Source of the DNA: Bacteroidales bacterium
GTDB lineage: Bacteria > Bacteroidota > Bacteroidia > Bacteroidales > Paludibacteraceae
DNA length: 36,728 nt
Reading direction: 5' to 3'
Assembly: GCA_012519425.1 (NCBI GenBank)
Contig: JAAYQF010000117.1
Span: forward strand, 1-36,728
Shown piece by piece: positions 27,001 to 33,986 of the stretch. Below the pieces are notes generated by a model. That model worked only from the letters and a program-made list of their open reading frames with translations, had not been told where the DNA came from and searched no databases. How positions within the stretch are numbered: position 1 is the first letter of the stretch; each line of letters begins with the position of its first letter. Both the position numbers and the translations under genes were made by a program.

Positions 27001-27570
27001 GCCTTGTCGGAAAAGGGATGGGGTAACGAATCCGAAGCCCTGCAAATCGGCCTGCCGGCGACCAAAGGAAAATGGCAACATCTGGTTTACACACAAACGG
27101 ACAATATTGCCCAAATCTACATCAATGGGGAACTCAAAGCGGAAGGAAAAATGTATTGTACACCCTCTGAAATAGGAGCGACAAGTTACAACTGGTTGGG
27201 AAAATCGCCGTTTCCTACGGATGCCTACCTGAGAGGCACCCTGCTTTACGACTTTAAAGTGATGGACAGGACACTGAAACTCAGTGAAATTGAAGAATTA
27301 GCCGGGGAAGTATCCAGGCTTCAATATGCCTATGACAACCCGGCAGGAACAAGCAATCCTTCTGGTAACTCAACGATGGCATGGGCAGAAAATAATAAAA
27401 TTATCATCCATAGAACCCAATCCATCGAGACTTGCCAAGTGTATAATGTGTTGGGAGTTTCATTGTTTTCAGTTGATTTAACAGATGAGATAACTGAAAT
27501 TAAAACACAACCGGGTATCTATATCGTCAAAACATCCACAGGCCTTACACAAAAATTGATAGTCAATTGA
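24046..27570 (+). CDS. GH127/GH146-type beta-L-arabinofuranosidase with LamG and T9SS tail
   Basis: It probably hydrolyses terminal beta-L-arabinofuranose. The start at 24046 (MKFKVIFLSLLFLVSQQ, a signal peptide) is preferred over the in-frame ATG at 23986, which adds 20 non-signal residues; this gives 1174 residues. The catalytic (alpha/alpha)6 domain (about 30-420) keeps the zinc-thiolate site known from this clan: Glu328 and Cys330 in PESCNTYN, and Cys397-Cys398 in WCCVGTGMENH, where the first Cys of the pair would be the nucleophile. Beta-sandwich domains follow (about 430-530 and 660-790), then a helical linker, a LamG-like domain (about 880-1080) and a T9SS sorting domain (about 1100-1174, ending TQKLIVN). 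It is predicted surface-exposed. The WCCVGTGMENH form resembles GH146 more than classic GH127, but the assignment is uncertain. Confidence 0.9.
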   Translation: MKFKVIFLSLLFLVSQQLVSQEQLYPDHFPLQDIRLKEGIFKHAMDLNIQSLLEYDTDRLLAPFFKTAGLHTDASSFPSWITLDGHVLGHYLSALAIHYAATGSTDCKNRMDYVVSELKRCQTAIGNGYIGGVDLAFWNNVKAGNIHAEPFGLNGVWSPWYNIHKAFAGLRDAWAYGRNEDAKEMFLYLCDWGLTIIDPLSESQMETMMICEYGGMNEVYADAYAISGDIKYLNAAKRFSHKVFFDKLSARIDNLDNMHANTQIPKAIGYARVAELDNEATAYTTAAKFFWETVTSNRSLASGANSRDEHFPPASACREYIETRNGPESCNTYNMLRLTGNLFSMNPDAKYADFYERAMMNHTLSTQHPGHGGYVYYTSARPRHYRIYSEPNVSMWCCVGTGMENHGKYGEFIYTHSGDSLYLNLFIASELNWREKGITIEQETLFPDADSSKLIIKTDTPREFTLKVRYPGWVKPGEMSVVCNGVNYAASASPASYVTITRTWSNNDAVEIKTPMHVSIEELPNVPEYIAVMYGPVLLGARTGTEHLAGLIADEKRWINYADGPLFPLTEAPIIVGEREEILEKLNNMQAVPGKTLQFTAPDLFILEKDKDLVFEPFFRIHDSRYMMYWLSMTEKEYLKVRDEMERTEYEKITLDERTVDVVAPAEQQPELDHQLQSHASNLGYHMEEGWRDAGSGGFFSYRLRTDEKEELFLMVRYWGNESGSRTFDILIDGKVLVTENIVGKWNKNEFVNVEYPIPANMLTGKSFITVRFQPKANNVAGGVFNLRLLTKKKIDIFELSLLIRNIESKLQKINIGSGVGEYPEDIVSEFETTLNASKALMEDEEATEEDISNEVASLKKAYRNFLAEKTGPPLIHFQAAENNQIIDLTGNNFNAELKNMANTREMGTYQVINLGNANGYVDMSAEAGDALAQMEDFSVSVYYHIRSGVSIVGRGNFLWTFSTRENCSEDTGGYIAYRVNAQRYALSEKGWGNESEALQIGLPATKGKWQHLVYTQTDNIAQIYINGELKAEGKMYCTPSEIGATSYNWLGKSPFPTDAYLRGTLLYDFKVMDRTLKLSEIEELAGEVSRLQYAYDNPAGTSNPSGNSTMAWAENNKIIIHRTQSIETCQVYNVLGVSLFSVDLTDEITEIKTQPGIYIVKTSTGLTQKLIVN

Positions 27571-27669
27571 CAACCTTAACCCATCTGTTTGTCGATTCTA
27601 AACAACCCATTTTTCTTATCAGGCTTTTAAAAAACATAAAATAATAGCTGTGCTTAACAAAAAAAGAAT

Positions 27670-27677
27670 TAGTTTTG
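27670..27677 (+). promoter_or_regulatory. Possible -7 box before the MscS-like gene
   Basis: TAGTTTTG matches TAnnTTTG and lies 25 nt before the ATG at 27703. No TTTG at -33 spacing is present, so support is moderate to weak. Confidence 0.35.
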
Positions 27678-27702
27678 CCCTTTCTTTTTAAAGACATACT
27701 TT

Positions 27703-28224
27703 ATGTGGACGTATTTACCTCAAATTATTGGAACAGCTGTAACCATTGCTATCATTGCAGTATTAAAAGTTCTCATCAGACGAATTATTAAAAGATACAC
27801 AGCATCCAATAGTCAAAGAACAGAAGTTAGGGTCAACCAGGTAGTCAGAATTTTTAATATTTTCTTTAATTTATCCGCAATTGTCATTCTGATTATTGTA
27901 TGGGGAGTTGATACCCGCAACCTGATTCTTGTCTTATCATCCGTTTTAGCCGTCATAGGTGTGGCATTATTTGCACAATGGTCAATGTTGAGCAATATTA
28001 CAGCAGGTGTTATTATTTTCTTCTCAGCCCCTTACAAAATCGGTGACTACATCAGCATTATTGATAAAGACACGCCGATTGAAGCCATGGTAGAAGGTGT
28101 TTATACGTTTTACACCCACCTCAGGACAAAAGATGGAATCAAGTATGTTTACCCAAATTCTTTATTGTTGCAAAAGGCGGTAACCATCTTGAAAGAGGAT
28201 AACCACCAAAATTCAGAATCCTGA
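27703..28224 (+). CDS. Short MscS-family mechanosensitive channel
   Basis: An inner-membrane channel subunit that would release solutes under membrane tension. The 173-residue protein has two hydrophobic helices (about 5-25 and 50-70) and a third, pore-type helix region (about 75-112) with VIGVALFAQWSMLSNITAGV, then the family-typical FFSAPYKIGDYI entering the beta domain. YTFYTHLRTKDGIKYVYPNSLLL is also conserved in MscS beta domains. It stops soon after, lacking the C-terminal alpha/beta cage of the 286-residue E. coli MscS. The reading frame ends cleanly, so this looks like a naturally short member rather than a broken gene. It stands alone between the PUL and the uronate operon, and no functional link is evident. 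Confidence 0.88.
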   Translation: MWTYLPQIIGTAVTIAIIAVLKVLIRRIIKRYTASNSQRTEVRVNQVVRIFNIFFNLSAIVILIIVWGVDTRNLILVLSSVLAVIGVALFAQWSMLSNITAGVIIFFSAPYKIGDYISIIDKDTPIEAMVEGVYTFYTHLRTKDGIKYVYPNSLLLQKAVTILKEDNHQNSES

Positions 28225-28347
28225 TAGCGGGTTCTTAACAGGAAATGGATCAACTTCCGTGTTACTTTCGCTATTCAGGCTTGTTTTCACACTTTGACCA
28301 TGAAATAATTTTAATATCGAAAATTTCTCAAAATTCAATTCTTTTTT
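28225..28347. other. Intergenic DNA after the MscS-like gene
   Basis: This is the first part of the 307-bp gap before kdgK. No gene is seen; a 63-codon minus-strand frame here has no protein-like character. The rest of the gap holds the candidate RNA and the kdgK promoter described separately. Confidence 0.5.
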
Positions 28348-28469
28348 TACCTTTGTGCACGAACACAGAAATAAAATTTGTATCATAAACGTGTGGTAAG
28401 ACAATTCATCATTGGCTGTCTCTAATCATCACAGACATTTTGCACCCCTGTGGAACAGTCATTTTTTTG
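28348..28469 (+). ncRNA. Candidate small RNA or extra leader upstream of kdgK
   Basis: TACCTTTG at 28348-28355 is a -7 match with a near -33 (TTTC at 28324-28327, 20-nt spacing). About 100 nt downstream, CTGT-GGA-ACAG is followed by TCATTTTTTT (ending 28468), a short hairpin plus T-run. Promoter-like and terminator-like signals bracket a non-coding segment. The stem is only 4 bp, so this is a weak candidate. Confidence 0.3.
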
Positions 28470-28505
28470 GTCAATCAAGATTAATAAAGTACTTTTGGTC
28501 AATCA
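28466..28505 (+). promoter_or_regulatory. kdgK promoter overlapped by a 12-bp direct repeat
   Basis: TTTG at 28466-28469 and TACTTTTG at 28490-28497 are separated by 20 nt, a canonical Bacteroidota -33/-7 promoter, with the ATG of kdgK 34 nt after the -7 box. TTTGGTCAATCA occurs at 28466-28477 and again at 28494-28505. One copy begins in the -33 box and the other in the end of the -7 box. This arrangement suggests a two-site operator controlling the uronate operon (inference). Confidence 0.75.
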
Positions 28506-28531
28506 TAAAATGATTTTTTATAAAAACATCA

Positions 28532-29575
28532 ATGAGCAAAAAAATTATAACTTTTGGAGAAATTATGTTGCGTTTGGCCACTCCGGGCTATGAACGCTTC
28601 AGTCAGGCTACCCATCTTACAGCTACTTTTGGAGGTGGTGAATCAAACGTTGCCGTATCCCTTGCCAACTACGGATTAGATGCTGAATTTGTAACCCGTC
28701 TGCCCAATAATGACATTGCTGATGCATGCATCATGAATTTGCGCAAACACAACGTTTGTACAAAGAACATCATCAGAGGTGGTGAGCGTATGGGGATTTA
28801 CTTTTTAGAAACGGGGGCAGTTTCCCGTCCCAGTAAAGTTGTGTACGACCGTGCACACTCTTCTATTGCAGAGATTCAACCGGGCATGATTAACTGGAGA
28901 GAAATTTTCAAAGATGCGGATTGGTTTCATTGGACGGGTATTACTCCTGCCATTTCTCAAGGGGCTGCCGACACATGTTTAGAAGCGATTGAAACAGCCA
29001 ACGAAATGGGAGTGACTGTTTCCACAGATCTAAATTTTAGAAAAAATTTGTGGAAATACGGGAAATCCGCTTCGGAAATAATGCCTAAATTAGTAGCCGG
29101 ATGTGATGTGATTTTAGGTAATGAGGAAGATGCCGAAAAGGTATTCGGTATCAAGCCGGAAGGTTTTGAAGCAGCCCATACCGGTGGCGAAGTTAACGCT
29201 GCTGAATTTGAGTCAGTTTGCAAGCAATTGATGGCCAAATTTCCCCGTGCAAAAAAAGTGATCATCACCCTGCGGGGTTCCATCAATGCCAATCATAACA
29301 CCTGGAGAGGATGTTTGTATTCCAACGGATCATTGAAAATTTCAAAAGATTACGACATCACGCACATTGTGGACAGAGTCGGAGGTGGGGATTCTTTTAT
29401 GGGTGGATTAATTTACGGCTTACTTACTTTCACCGGTGATGATCAAAAAGCATTGGAGTTTGCAGTAGCCGCTTCCTGTTTAAAACACACCATATACGGA
29501 GATTATAATTTGGTAACTGTCGCCGAAGTTGAAGCCCTGATGGGCGGAGATGGTAGCGGAAGAGTGCAACGATAA
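28532..29575 (+). CDS. kdgK: 2-keto-3-deoxygluconate kinase (PfkB family)
   Basis: Phosphorylates 2-keto-3-deoxygluconate (KDG) to KDPG in the cytoplasm, a step in galacturonate and glucuronate breakdown. The 347-residue protein has the PfkB N-terminal FGEIMLRL and FGGGESNVAVSLANYG, a substrate-pocket region with RGGERMGIYF, and the C-terminal PfkB signature DRVGGGDSFMGGLIYG. That signature holds the catalytic base Asp287 and the anion-hole glycines. It is followed 21 nt later by eda, its pathway partner, and then by a hexuronate-type transporter, which makes KDG a better call than fructose or ribose. Expression is likely driven by the promoter at 28466-28497 with its flanking direct repeats. 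Confidence 0.92.
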   Translation: MSKKIITFGEIMLRLATPGYERFSQATHLTATFGGGESNVAVSLANYGLDAEFVTRLPNNDIADACIMNLRKHNVCTKNIIRGGERMGIYFLETGAVSRPSKVVYDRAHSSIAEIQPGMINWREIFKDADWFHWTGITPAISQGAADTCLEAIETANEMGVTVSTDLNFRKNLWKYGKSASEIMPKLVAGCDVILGNEEDAEKVFGIKPEGFEAAHTGGEVNAAEFESVCKQLMAKFPRAKKVIITLRGSINANHNTWRGCLYSNGSLKISKDYDITHIVDRVGGGDSFMGGLIYGLLTFTGDDQKALEFAVAASCLKHTIYGDYNLVTVAEVEALMGGDGSGRVQR

Positions 29576-29596
29576 ATTGTAAATTTTAAAAGCCAT

Positions 29597-30262
29597 ATGC
29601 GTTTTTCAAAAATAGAGGTACTTTCAGTTATGAAAGAAACCGGAATAGTTCCGGTGTTTTATCACAAAGATATTGCAATCGCAAAAAAAGTATTAAAGGC
29701 TTGTTATGCGGGTGGTATTCGTGCTTTTGAATTCACCAACCGGGGTGATTTTGCACACGAGGTATTTGGGGAATTGGTAAAATATGCTGCCGTTGAATGC
29801 CCCGGAATGATAATGGGCATCGGTTCTATTGTAGATGCTCCTACTGCATCCTTGTATATTCAATTGGGAGCTAATTTTATTGTGGGTCCTCTTTTCAATC
29901 CTGATGTGGCCAAAGTCGCCAACAGAAGATTGGTTCCTTATGCTCCGGGTTGCGGATCAGTCTCGGAAGTAGGATTTGCCCAGGAAATGGGCTGTGATCT
30001 ATGCAAGGTATTTCCGGGTGATGTGCTTGGTGCTGCCTTTGTTAAAGGATTAAAAGCTCCTATGCCTTGGTCTAATCTTATGGTTACCGGAGGTGTCAAA
30101 CCTGAAGAAAGTAACCTAAAAGCCTGGTTTGATGCCGGCGTCACCTGTGTTGGCATGGGTTCCAACTTATTTCCTGCTGAACTGATAAAATCTGAAAACT
30201 GGGATGGTATCACAAAGCTTTGTGCCGATACAATTGCAATGATTCAAAAAGTAAAAAAATAA
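29597..30262 (+). CDS. eda: KDPG aldolase (2-keto-3-deoxy-6-phosphogluconate aldolase)
   Basis: Splits KDPG into pyruvate and glyceraldehyde 3-phosphate, completing the uronate route begun by the kinase before it. The 221-residue protein is a class I TIM-barrel aldolase. Glu45 (AFEFTNRGD) is in the position of the catalytic acid/base, and Lys137 in CKVFPGD is in the position of the Schiff-base lysine. GIGSIVDAP and VTGGVKPEE are phosphate-site loops typical of the family. It uses FEFTNRGD where the E. coli enzyme has LEVTLR; this variant form is common in Bacteroidota. It lies 21 nt after kdgK and 38 nt before the transporter, so one operon is likely. Confidence 0.93.
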   Translation: MRFSKIEVLSVMKETGIVPVFYHKDIAIAKKVLKACYAGGIRAFEFTNRGDFAHEVFGELVKYAAVECPGMIMGIGSIVDAPTASLYIQLGANFIVGPLFNPDVAKVANRRLVPYAPGCGSVSEVGFAQEMGCDLCKVFPGDVLGAAFVKGLKAPMPWSNLMVTGGVKPEESNLKAWFDAGVTCVGMGSNLFPAELIKSENWDGITKLCADTIAMIQKVKK

Positions 30263-30298
30263 TTTATTCACACATTATTCACAAACAAATTAACTAAC

Positions 30299-31768
30299 AT
30301 GAGTAAGACACAAACTGTGACACAAAAAATGTCACAACACAGATGGACCATTGTGGCATTGCTGTTTTTTGCCACGACTATCAATTATTTGGACAGGCAA
30401 GTACTATCACTTACCTGGGATGAATTTATCAAACCGGAATTTCACTGGGATGAATCTCACTACGGAACGATTACTTCGTTCTTTTCTATTTTTTACGCAA
30501 TCTCCATGCTTTTTGCCGGACGTTTTGTTGAATGGATGGGAACCAAAAAAGGTTATCTTTGGTCCATTGGTGTCTGGAGTGCAGGAGCTTGTTTACACGC
30601 TGTTTGTGGTTTAGTAACCGAAGCACATGTTGGCCTGCACAGCGCTGCTGAACTGGCTGCTGCTACAGGCGATGTAGCTGTTGTAATTGCCACCTTCAGT
30701 ATGTACAGCTTCTTGGTAGCACGAGGTATTCTTGCTCTTGGAGAAGCGGGTAACTTTCCTGCTGCTATCAAGGCTACAGCAGAATACTTTCCTAAAAAAG
30801 ATCGTGCTTATGCAACCTCTATTTTCAATGCAGGGGCATCCATAGGAGCTTTGTTTGCTCCCTTGACCATTCCACCGCTGGCCAAAGCATTCGGATGGGA
30901 ATTGGCGTTTGTTATCATCGGTGCATTAGGCTTCATCTGGATGGGCTTTTGGGTTTTTCTCTATGACACTCCAAGAAAAAGTAAGTTTGTCAACCAAAAG
31001 GAACTTGAATACATTGAACAAGACAAGCATGAAGAAATAGCTGAACAAAAGAAAAAAGATGCAAAAGAAGAAAAAGTTCCTTTCTTAAAAATACTCTCTT
31101 TTAAACAAACCTGGGCTTTTGTAGCCGGAAAATTCATGACTGACGGAGTGTGGTGGTTCTTCTTATTCTGGACTCCTTCTTATCTCTACACCCAATTTGA
31201 TATCAAGATGTCAGAAGGACTCGGCATGGCATTGATTTTTACTTTATACGCCATCGTAACAGTACTTTCAATCCTGGGTGGAAAACTACCTACGGTCTTT
31301 ATTAATCGTGGCGGACAAAATCCTTATGCAGCACGCATGAAAGCTATGTTGATTTTTGCTTTCTTCCCGCTGGTTGTATTGCTCGCACAACCGCTCGGTA
31401 TGCATTTCTCCGAATTAGGTCAGCACGCCGCCTGGATCCCCGTATTGCTGATTTCGATAGGATGTTCTGCACACCAGGCATGGAGCGCCAATCTTTTCTC
31501 AACCATTGGTGATATGTTCCCCCATGGTGCCATCGCAACCGTAACCGGAATTGGGGGCATGGCCGGAGGTGTTGGCTCAATGATTTTACAAAAAGGTGCC
31601 GGTAACCTATTCGTTTATGCCGGAGAAACCAACATGACGTTCTTGGGATTTGTAGGAAAACCCGCAGGTTACTTTGCAATATTCTGTATTTGTGCCGTGG
31701 CTTATCTGATTGGATGGATCATCATGAAGGCTTTGGTACCGAAATATAAAGTGATTACTTTGGATTAA
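30299..31768 (+). CDS. exuT: MFS hexuronate transporter, ExuT-like
   Basis: An inner-membrane proton-coupled transporter, probably importing galacturonate or glucuronate. The 489-residue protein shows about 12 hydrophobic segments and family motifs of the anion:cation symporter (ACS) group: ATTINYLDRQVLSLTWD in TM1, FSIFYAISMLFAGRFVEWMGTKKG at the TM2-TM3 loop, and LALGEAGNFPAAIKATAEYFPKK in TM4-5. A charged cytoplasmic loop (about 232-265, rich in Lys and Glu) separates the two halves. An insertion around residues 105-130 (ATGDVAVVIAT) lengthens the first half. It is last in the kdgK-eda operon, which supports a uronate substrate over other ACS substrates. The symbol is by analogy and the precise substrate is inferred. 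Confidence 0.82.
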   Translation: MSKTQTVTQKMSQHRWTIVALLFFATTINYLDRQVLSLTWDEFIKPEFHWDESHYGTITSFFSIFYAISMLFAGRFVEWMGTKKGYLWSIGVWSAGACLHAVCGLVTEAHVGLHSAAELAAATGDVAVVIATFSMYSFLVARGILALGEAGNFPAAIKATAEYFPKKDRAYATSIFNAGASIGALFAPLTIPPLAKAFGWELAFVIIGALGFIWMGFWVFLYDTPRKSKFVNQKELEYIEQDKHEEIAEQKKKDAKEEKVPFLKILSFKQTWAFVAGKFMTDGVWWFFLFWTPSYLYTQFDIKMSEGLGMALIFTLYAIVTVLSILGGKLPTVFINRGGQNPYAARMKAMLIFAFFPLVVLLAQPLGMHFSELGQHAAWIPVLLISIGCSAHQAWSANLFSTIGDMFPHGAIATVTGIGGMAGGVGSMILQKGAGNLFVYAGETNMTFLGFVGKPAGYFAIFCICAVAYLIGWIIMKALVPKYKVITLD

Positions 31769-31774
31769 CATCCT

Positions 31775-31940
31775 CTTCATTTTTTTGTCTTGACACAAAA
31801 AAACGAAGCAAAAAAAAGTCAAGACTACGCCTGCTTCGCTCAAAAAACTTACGCTCGATTGACTAAATCGTTCAAACTCGCTGCTGCGCAGCTCAAACAA
31901 GAACGATTCTTTACGTCAATCTCACTTGTTTTTTGGCTCA
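31775..31940. repeat. Complex palindromic intergenic element
   Basis: The first part (31775-31808) is an imperfect hairpin around CTTG (CTTCATTTTTTTGT opposite ACACAAAAAAACGAAG) and may end the exuT transcript. The second part (31841-31935) is a nested palindrome: CAAAAAAC/GTTTTTTG outside, GATTGAC/GTCAATC in the middle, AATCGTTC/GAACGATT inside, and GCTGCGCAGC in the loop. CGAAGC (31804) and GCTTCG (31833) form a further stem. No gene is present. It resembles dispersed palindromic elements of the REP or MITE type, though copies elsewhere cannot be checked here. Confidence 0.75.
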
Positions 31941-31986
31941 CCAGGCAAGGTCGGTTGTGTTGTGCAACGTGGCACCGGAATTCGCA

Positions 31987-32020
31987 TAAATCTGCGACTT
32001 CTATCTGCGTAAATCTGCGA
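31987..32020. repeat. Short direct repeats TAAATCTGCGA
   Basis: TAAATCTGCGA occurs at 31987-31997 and 32010-32020, with a further ATCTGCG at 32003-32009. The block sits between the palindromic element and the end of the GSCFA gene. The stretch 31941-32068 otherwise shows nothing. Confidence 0.7.
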
Positions 32021-32068
32021 GAAACTTACCTCGTGAACATGAGGGACCTGAAGCTTTTTATTTTTGGA

Positions 32069-33019
32069 TCACAAGTCAATATATGGATACTCTATCCTGA
32101 ATTTTTGCTTTTTTTCGTCTAACTTTTTTAGAAAAGCCTGATGCTCAGATGAGTCCGGATGAATAGCCCGATGCCCCTCCTGCGAACGTATTTCTTCTAT
32201 ACGCTCAACAATTTTCAAGGTTTCTTTATCCATACAGAAGGACTGAAACCGCTGCCAAATATGATGAACAGCAACGGATGACGGATGGATCATATCTTCT
32301 GCATAAAATCTGTAATCCCTTAATTCATCCAACTGAATTTCATAAGCCGGGAAATAATGTACAAAATCAAACTGTTTGCACAACTCATCAACAGCCAAAT
32401 GCAAAATTCCTTTACTGATGGTATTTTCATGAGCGCCATCTTTCCAATGCCGAACCGGACTGACCGTAAAAACAACTTGCATATCAGGATTAACCGTTCG
32501 AATATTTTGAAACAAAGCGGCATAGGCAACAACAATTTCCTGAACTGTCAATCTGCGGCTACTGAATTTTACAGCCGGCAATTTATGACAATTGGCTACT
32601 ACTTCACCCGTTTCCTTCAAGACATATACCCATGCTGTCCCAAGGGTTAATAACAGAAAGTCAGTTTTTAATAAATGTGCGTGCCCGATGTCAATATTGG
32701 TATTTATTTTCTCCAAACATACATCAGGATCAGTCGAAGAGAACAAAGTACTATGTGCAAAACTTCCCCACAGCGAACCGCTAAAAAATAAATCTTTTTG
32801 TGTAAACCGCCTGTTTTCAATGAGATACTCCAAACCAATTTCTACTGAAACCGGATTAAACAACACTCCAAGAGGATTCACTTCAACAGAGAAACCGGCA
32901 TTTTTAAGCTTACTGCCAATATATTCAGAGAAACAAGATCCCATCAAAAGCATGTTACTGTGATGATCAATCTTATGATTTAAAGGGTCTGTTTTTACGA
33001 TTGTGGTGAATTTGTTCAT
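32069..33019 (-). CDS. GSCFA-domain protein
   Basis: The 316-residue protein carries the family-naming motif near the N-terminus as MGSCFSEYIG (residues about 26-35), followed by NPLGVLFNPVSV, LTLGTAWVY, VVFTVSPVRHWKDGAHENTISK and DMIHPSSVAVHHIW. All are conserved blocks of the GSCFA family. These proteins have an SGNH-hydrolase-like layout: Gly-Ser near the start, and a late Asp-x-x-His here as DMIH. That suggests esterase or acyltransferase chemistry, but the substrate is unknown. No signal peptide is seen, so it is cytoplasmic. It is transcribed away from the ribosomal cluster and is separated from it by a terminator. Confidence 0.9.
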   Translation of the reverse strand: MNKFTTIVKTDPLNHKIDHHSNMLLMGSCFSEYIGSKLKNAGFSVEVNPLGVLFNPVSVEIGLEYLIENRRFTQKDLFFSGSLWGSFAHSTLFSSTDPDVCLEKINTNIDIGHAHLLKTDFLLLTLGTAWVYVLKETGEVVANCHKLPAVKFSSRRLTVQEIVVAYAALFQNIRTVNPDMQVVFTVSPVRHWKDGAHENTISKGILHLAVDELCKQFDFVHYFPAYEIQLDELRDYRFYAEDMIHPSSVAVHHIWQRFQSFCMDKETLKIVERIEEIRSQEGHRAIHPDSSEHQAFLKKLDEKKQKFRIEYPYIDL

Positions 33020-33080
33020 TTTGACAGGTAATGGGAAAGAGGAAAAATGATATGGACCGTAAACTTAATACATATTGGTT

Positions 33081-33118
33081 AAAAAACAAGGGACTGCCTT
33101 CACTTTCAAGACAGTCCC
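33081..33118 (-). terminator. Intrinsic terminator of the ribosomal alpha operon
   Basis: On the minus strand GGGACTG (33118-33112) pairs with CAGTCCC (33096-33090), extended past one mismatch by a CTT/AAG stem. It is followed by a T-rich tract (A-run at 33081-33089 on the plus strand). It lies 32 nt after the rplQ stop. Confidence 0.9.
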
Positions 33119-33149
33119 ACTTTTATCTTACAAAAACAATCTGTACAGA

Positions 33150-33980
33150 TTATTCTGCTTTCTTTTCCTCTTTGTCTTCTTTTTCTTTCTTAGCCTTTGT
33201 CTCAGCCTGAGGTACCGCTTTCTCCTCTACCGGAGCTTTGGCAGCAGGTTTTTCTTCTTTCTCCGCTTTGGCAGCAGGTTTCTTTTCTGCAGCAGGAGCT
33301 TCAGCTTTCTCTTCAGGAGCTTTTACAGCTTCTTCCTTAACAGCAGTGTCTTTTTTAACGTCCTTTTTTGCTTCTGTTTCAGCGGCCTTAGGAGTTTCAG
33401 CTTCCGGAGCTTCTTCTTTAGCCTTTTCAGGTTGTACAGCTTCGGGTTCTTCTGCTACAGCCTTCTTTTCTTCTACAGCAGGAGTTTCAACCTTCTCTTC
33501 AATAGCGGCTTCTGCAGCTTCTTCCTTAGCAGGAGTTGCTACAGGGGTAGCAGTTGTTTTCCTGGAAGATGAACGACGTGTACGAACTGTTTTCTTAGCT
33601 ACCTTGTCTTTCAGCATATTTTCGTTGTAATCAACCAGCTCAATGATACACATTTCGGCGCTATCTCCCAGGCGAAGACCGGTTCTCAGAATGCGTGTGT
33701 AACCACCCGGACGATCTGCTATCTTTTGTGAGATATTTTGGAAAAGTTCAGTAACAGCTTCTTTATTTTGCAAACGACTGAAAACATAACGACGTGAAGC
33801 AGTCGTATCTTCCTTTGATTTTGTCAATATCGGTTCGATATAAACACGCAAAGCTTTTGCTTTAGCAACTGTGGTTTGTATCCTTTTATGTTTAATAAGG
33901 GAAATTGACATGTTGGCCAGCATGGATTTCCTATGTGCCGCCGTACGACTTAAATGATTGAATTTCTTATTATGTCTCAT
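33150..33980 (-). CDS. rplQ: Ribosomal protein L17 with long charged C-terminal extension
   Basis: A 50S subunit protein near the exit tunnel. Residues 1 to about 120 are ordinary L17: [20 protein letters not shown], then [18 protein letters not shown], and [15 protein letters not shown]. Residues about 130-276 are a low-complexity tail of Ala, Glu, Lys and Pro ([15 protein letters not shown] and similar) that more than doubles the usual length of about 120-130. Bacteroidota L17 proteins often carry some extension, but about 145 residues is long. The tail is probably disordered and its length may vary between strains. The gene lies 6 nt after rpoA and ends the operon before a terminator. Confidence 0.96.
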   Translation of the reverse strand: MRHNKKFNHLSRTAAHRKSMLANMSISLIKHKRIQTTVAKAKALRVYIEPILTKSKEDTTASRRYVFSRLQNKEAVTELFQNISQKIADRPGGYTRILRTGLRLGDSAEMCIIELVDYNENMLKDKVAKKTVRTRRSSSRKTTATPVATPAKEEAAEAAIEEKVETPAVEEKKAVAEEPEAVQPEKAKEEAPEAETPKAAETEAKKDVKKDTAVKEEAVKAPEEKAEAPAAEKKPAAKAEKEEKPAAKAPVEEKAVPQAETKAKKEKEDKEEKKAE

Positions 33981-33986
33981 CTTCTG

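Noticed and set aside
27703-28224. MscS-like gene as a frameshifted remnant
   Set aside because: The frame ends at a clean stop after a complete pore helix and partial beta domain, and the following sequence shows no continuation in other frames that I recognise. It is treated as a short intact gene.
28213-28404. 63-codon minus-strand open frame before kdgK
   Set aside because: It overlaps the end of the MscS-like gene, has no protein-like pattern, and lies over the candidate promoter and RNA signals.
33075-33630. Ser/Phe- and Ala/Ser-rich plus-strand frames opposite rplQ
   Set aside because: They are the antisense reading of the Ala/Glu/Lys-rich L17 tail, which naturally yields long stop-free Phe/Ser/Leu strings.
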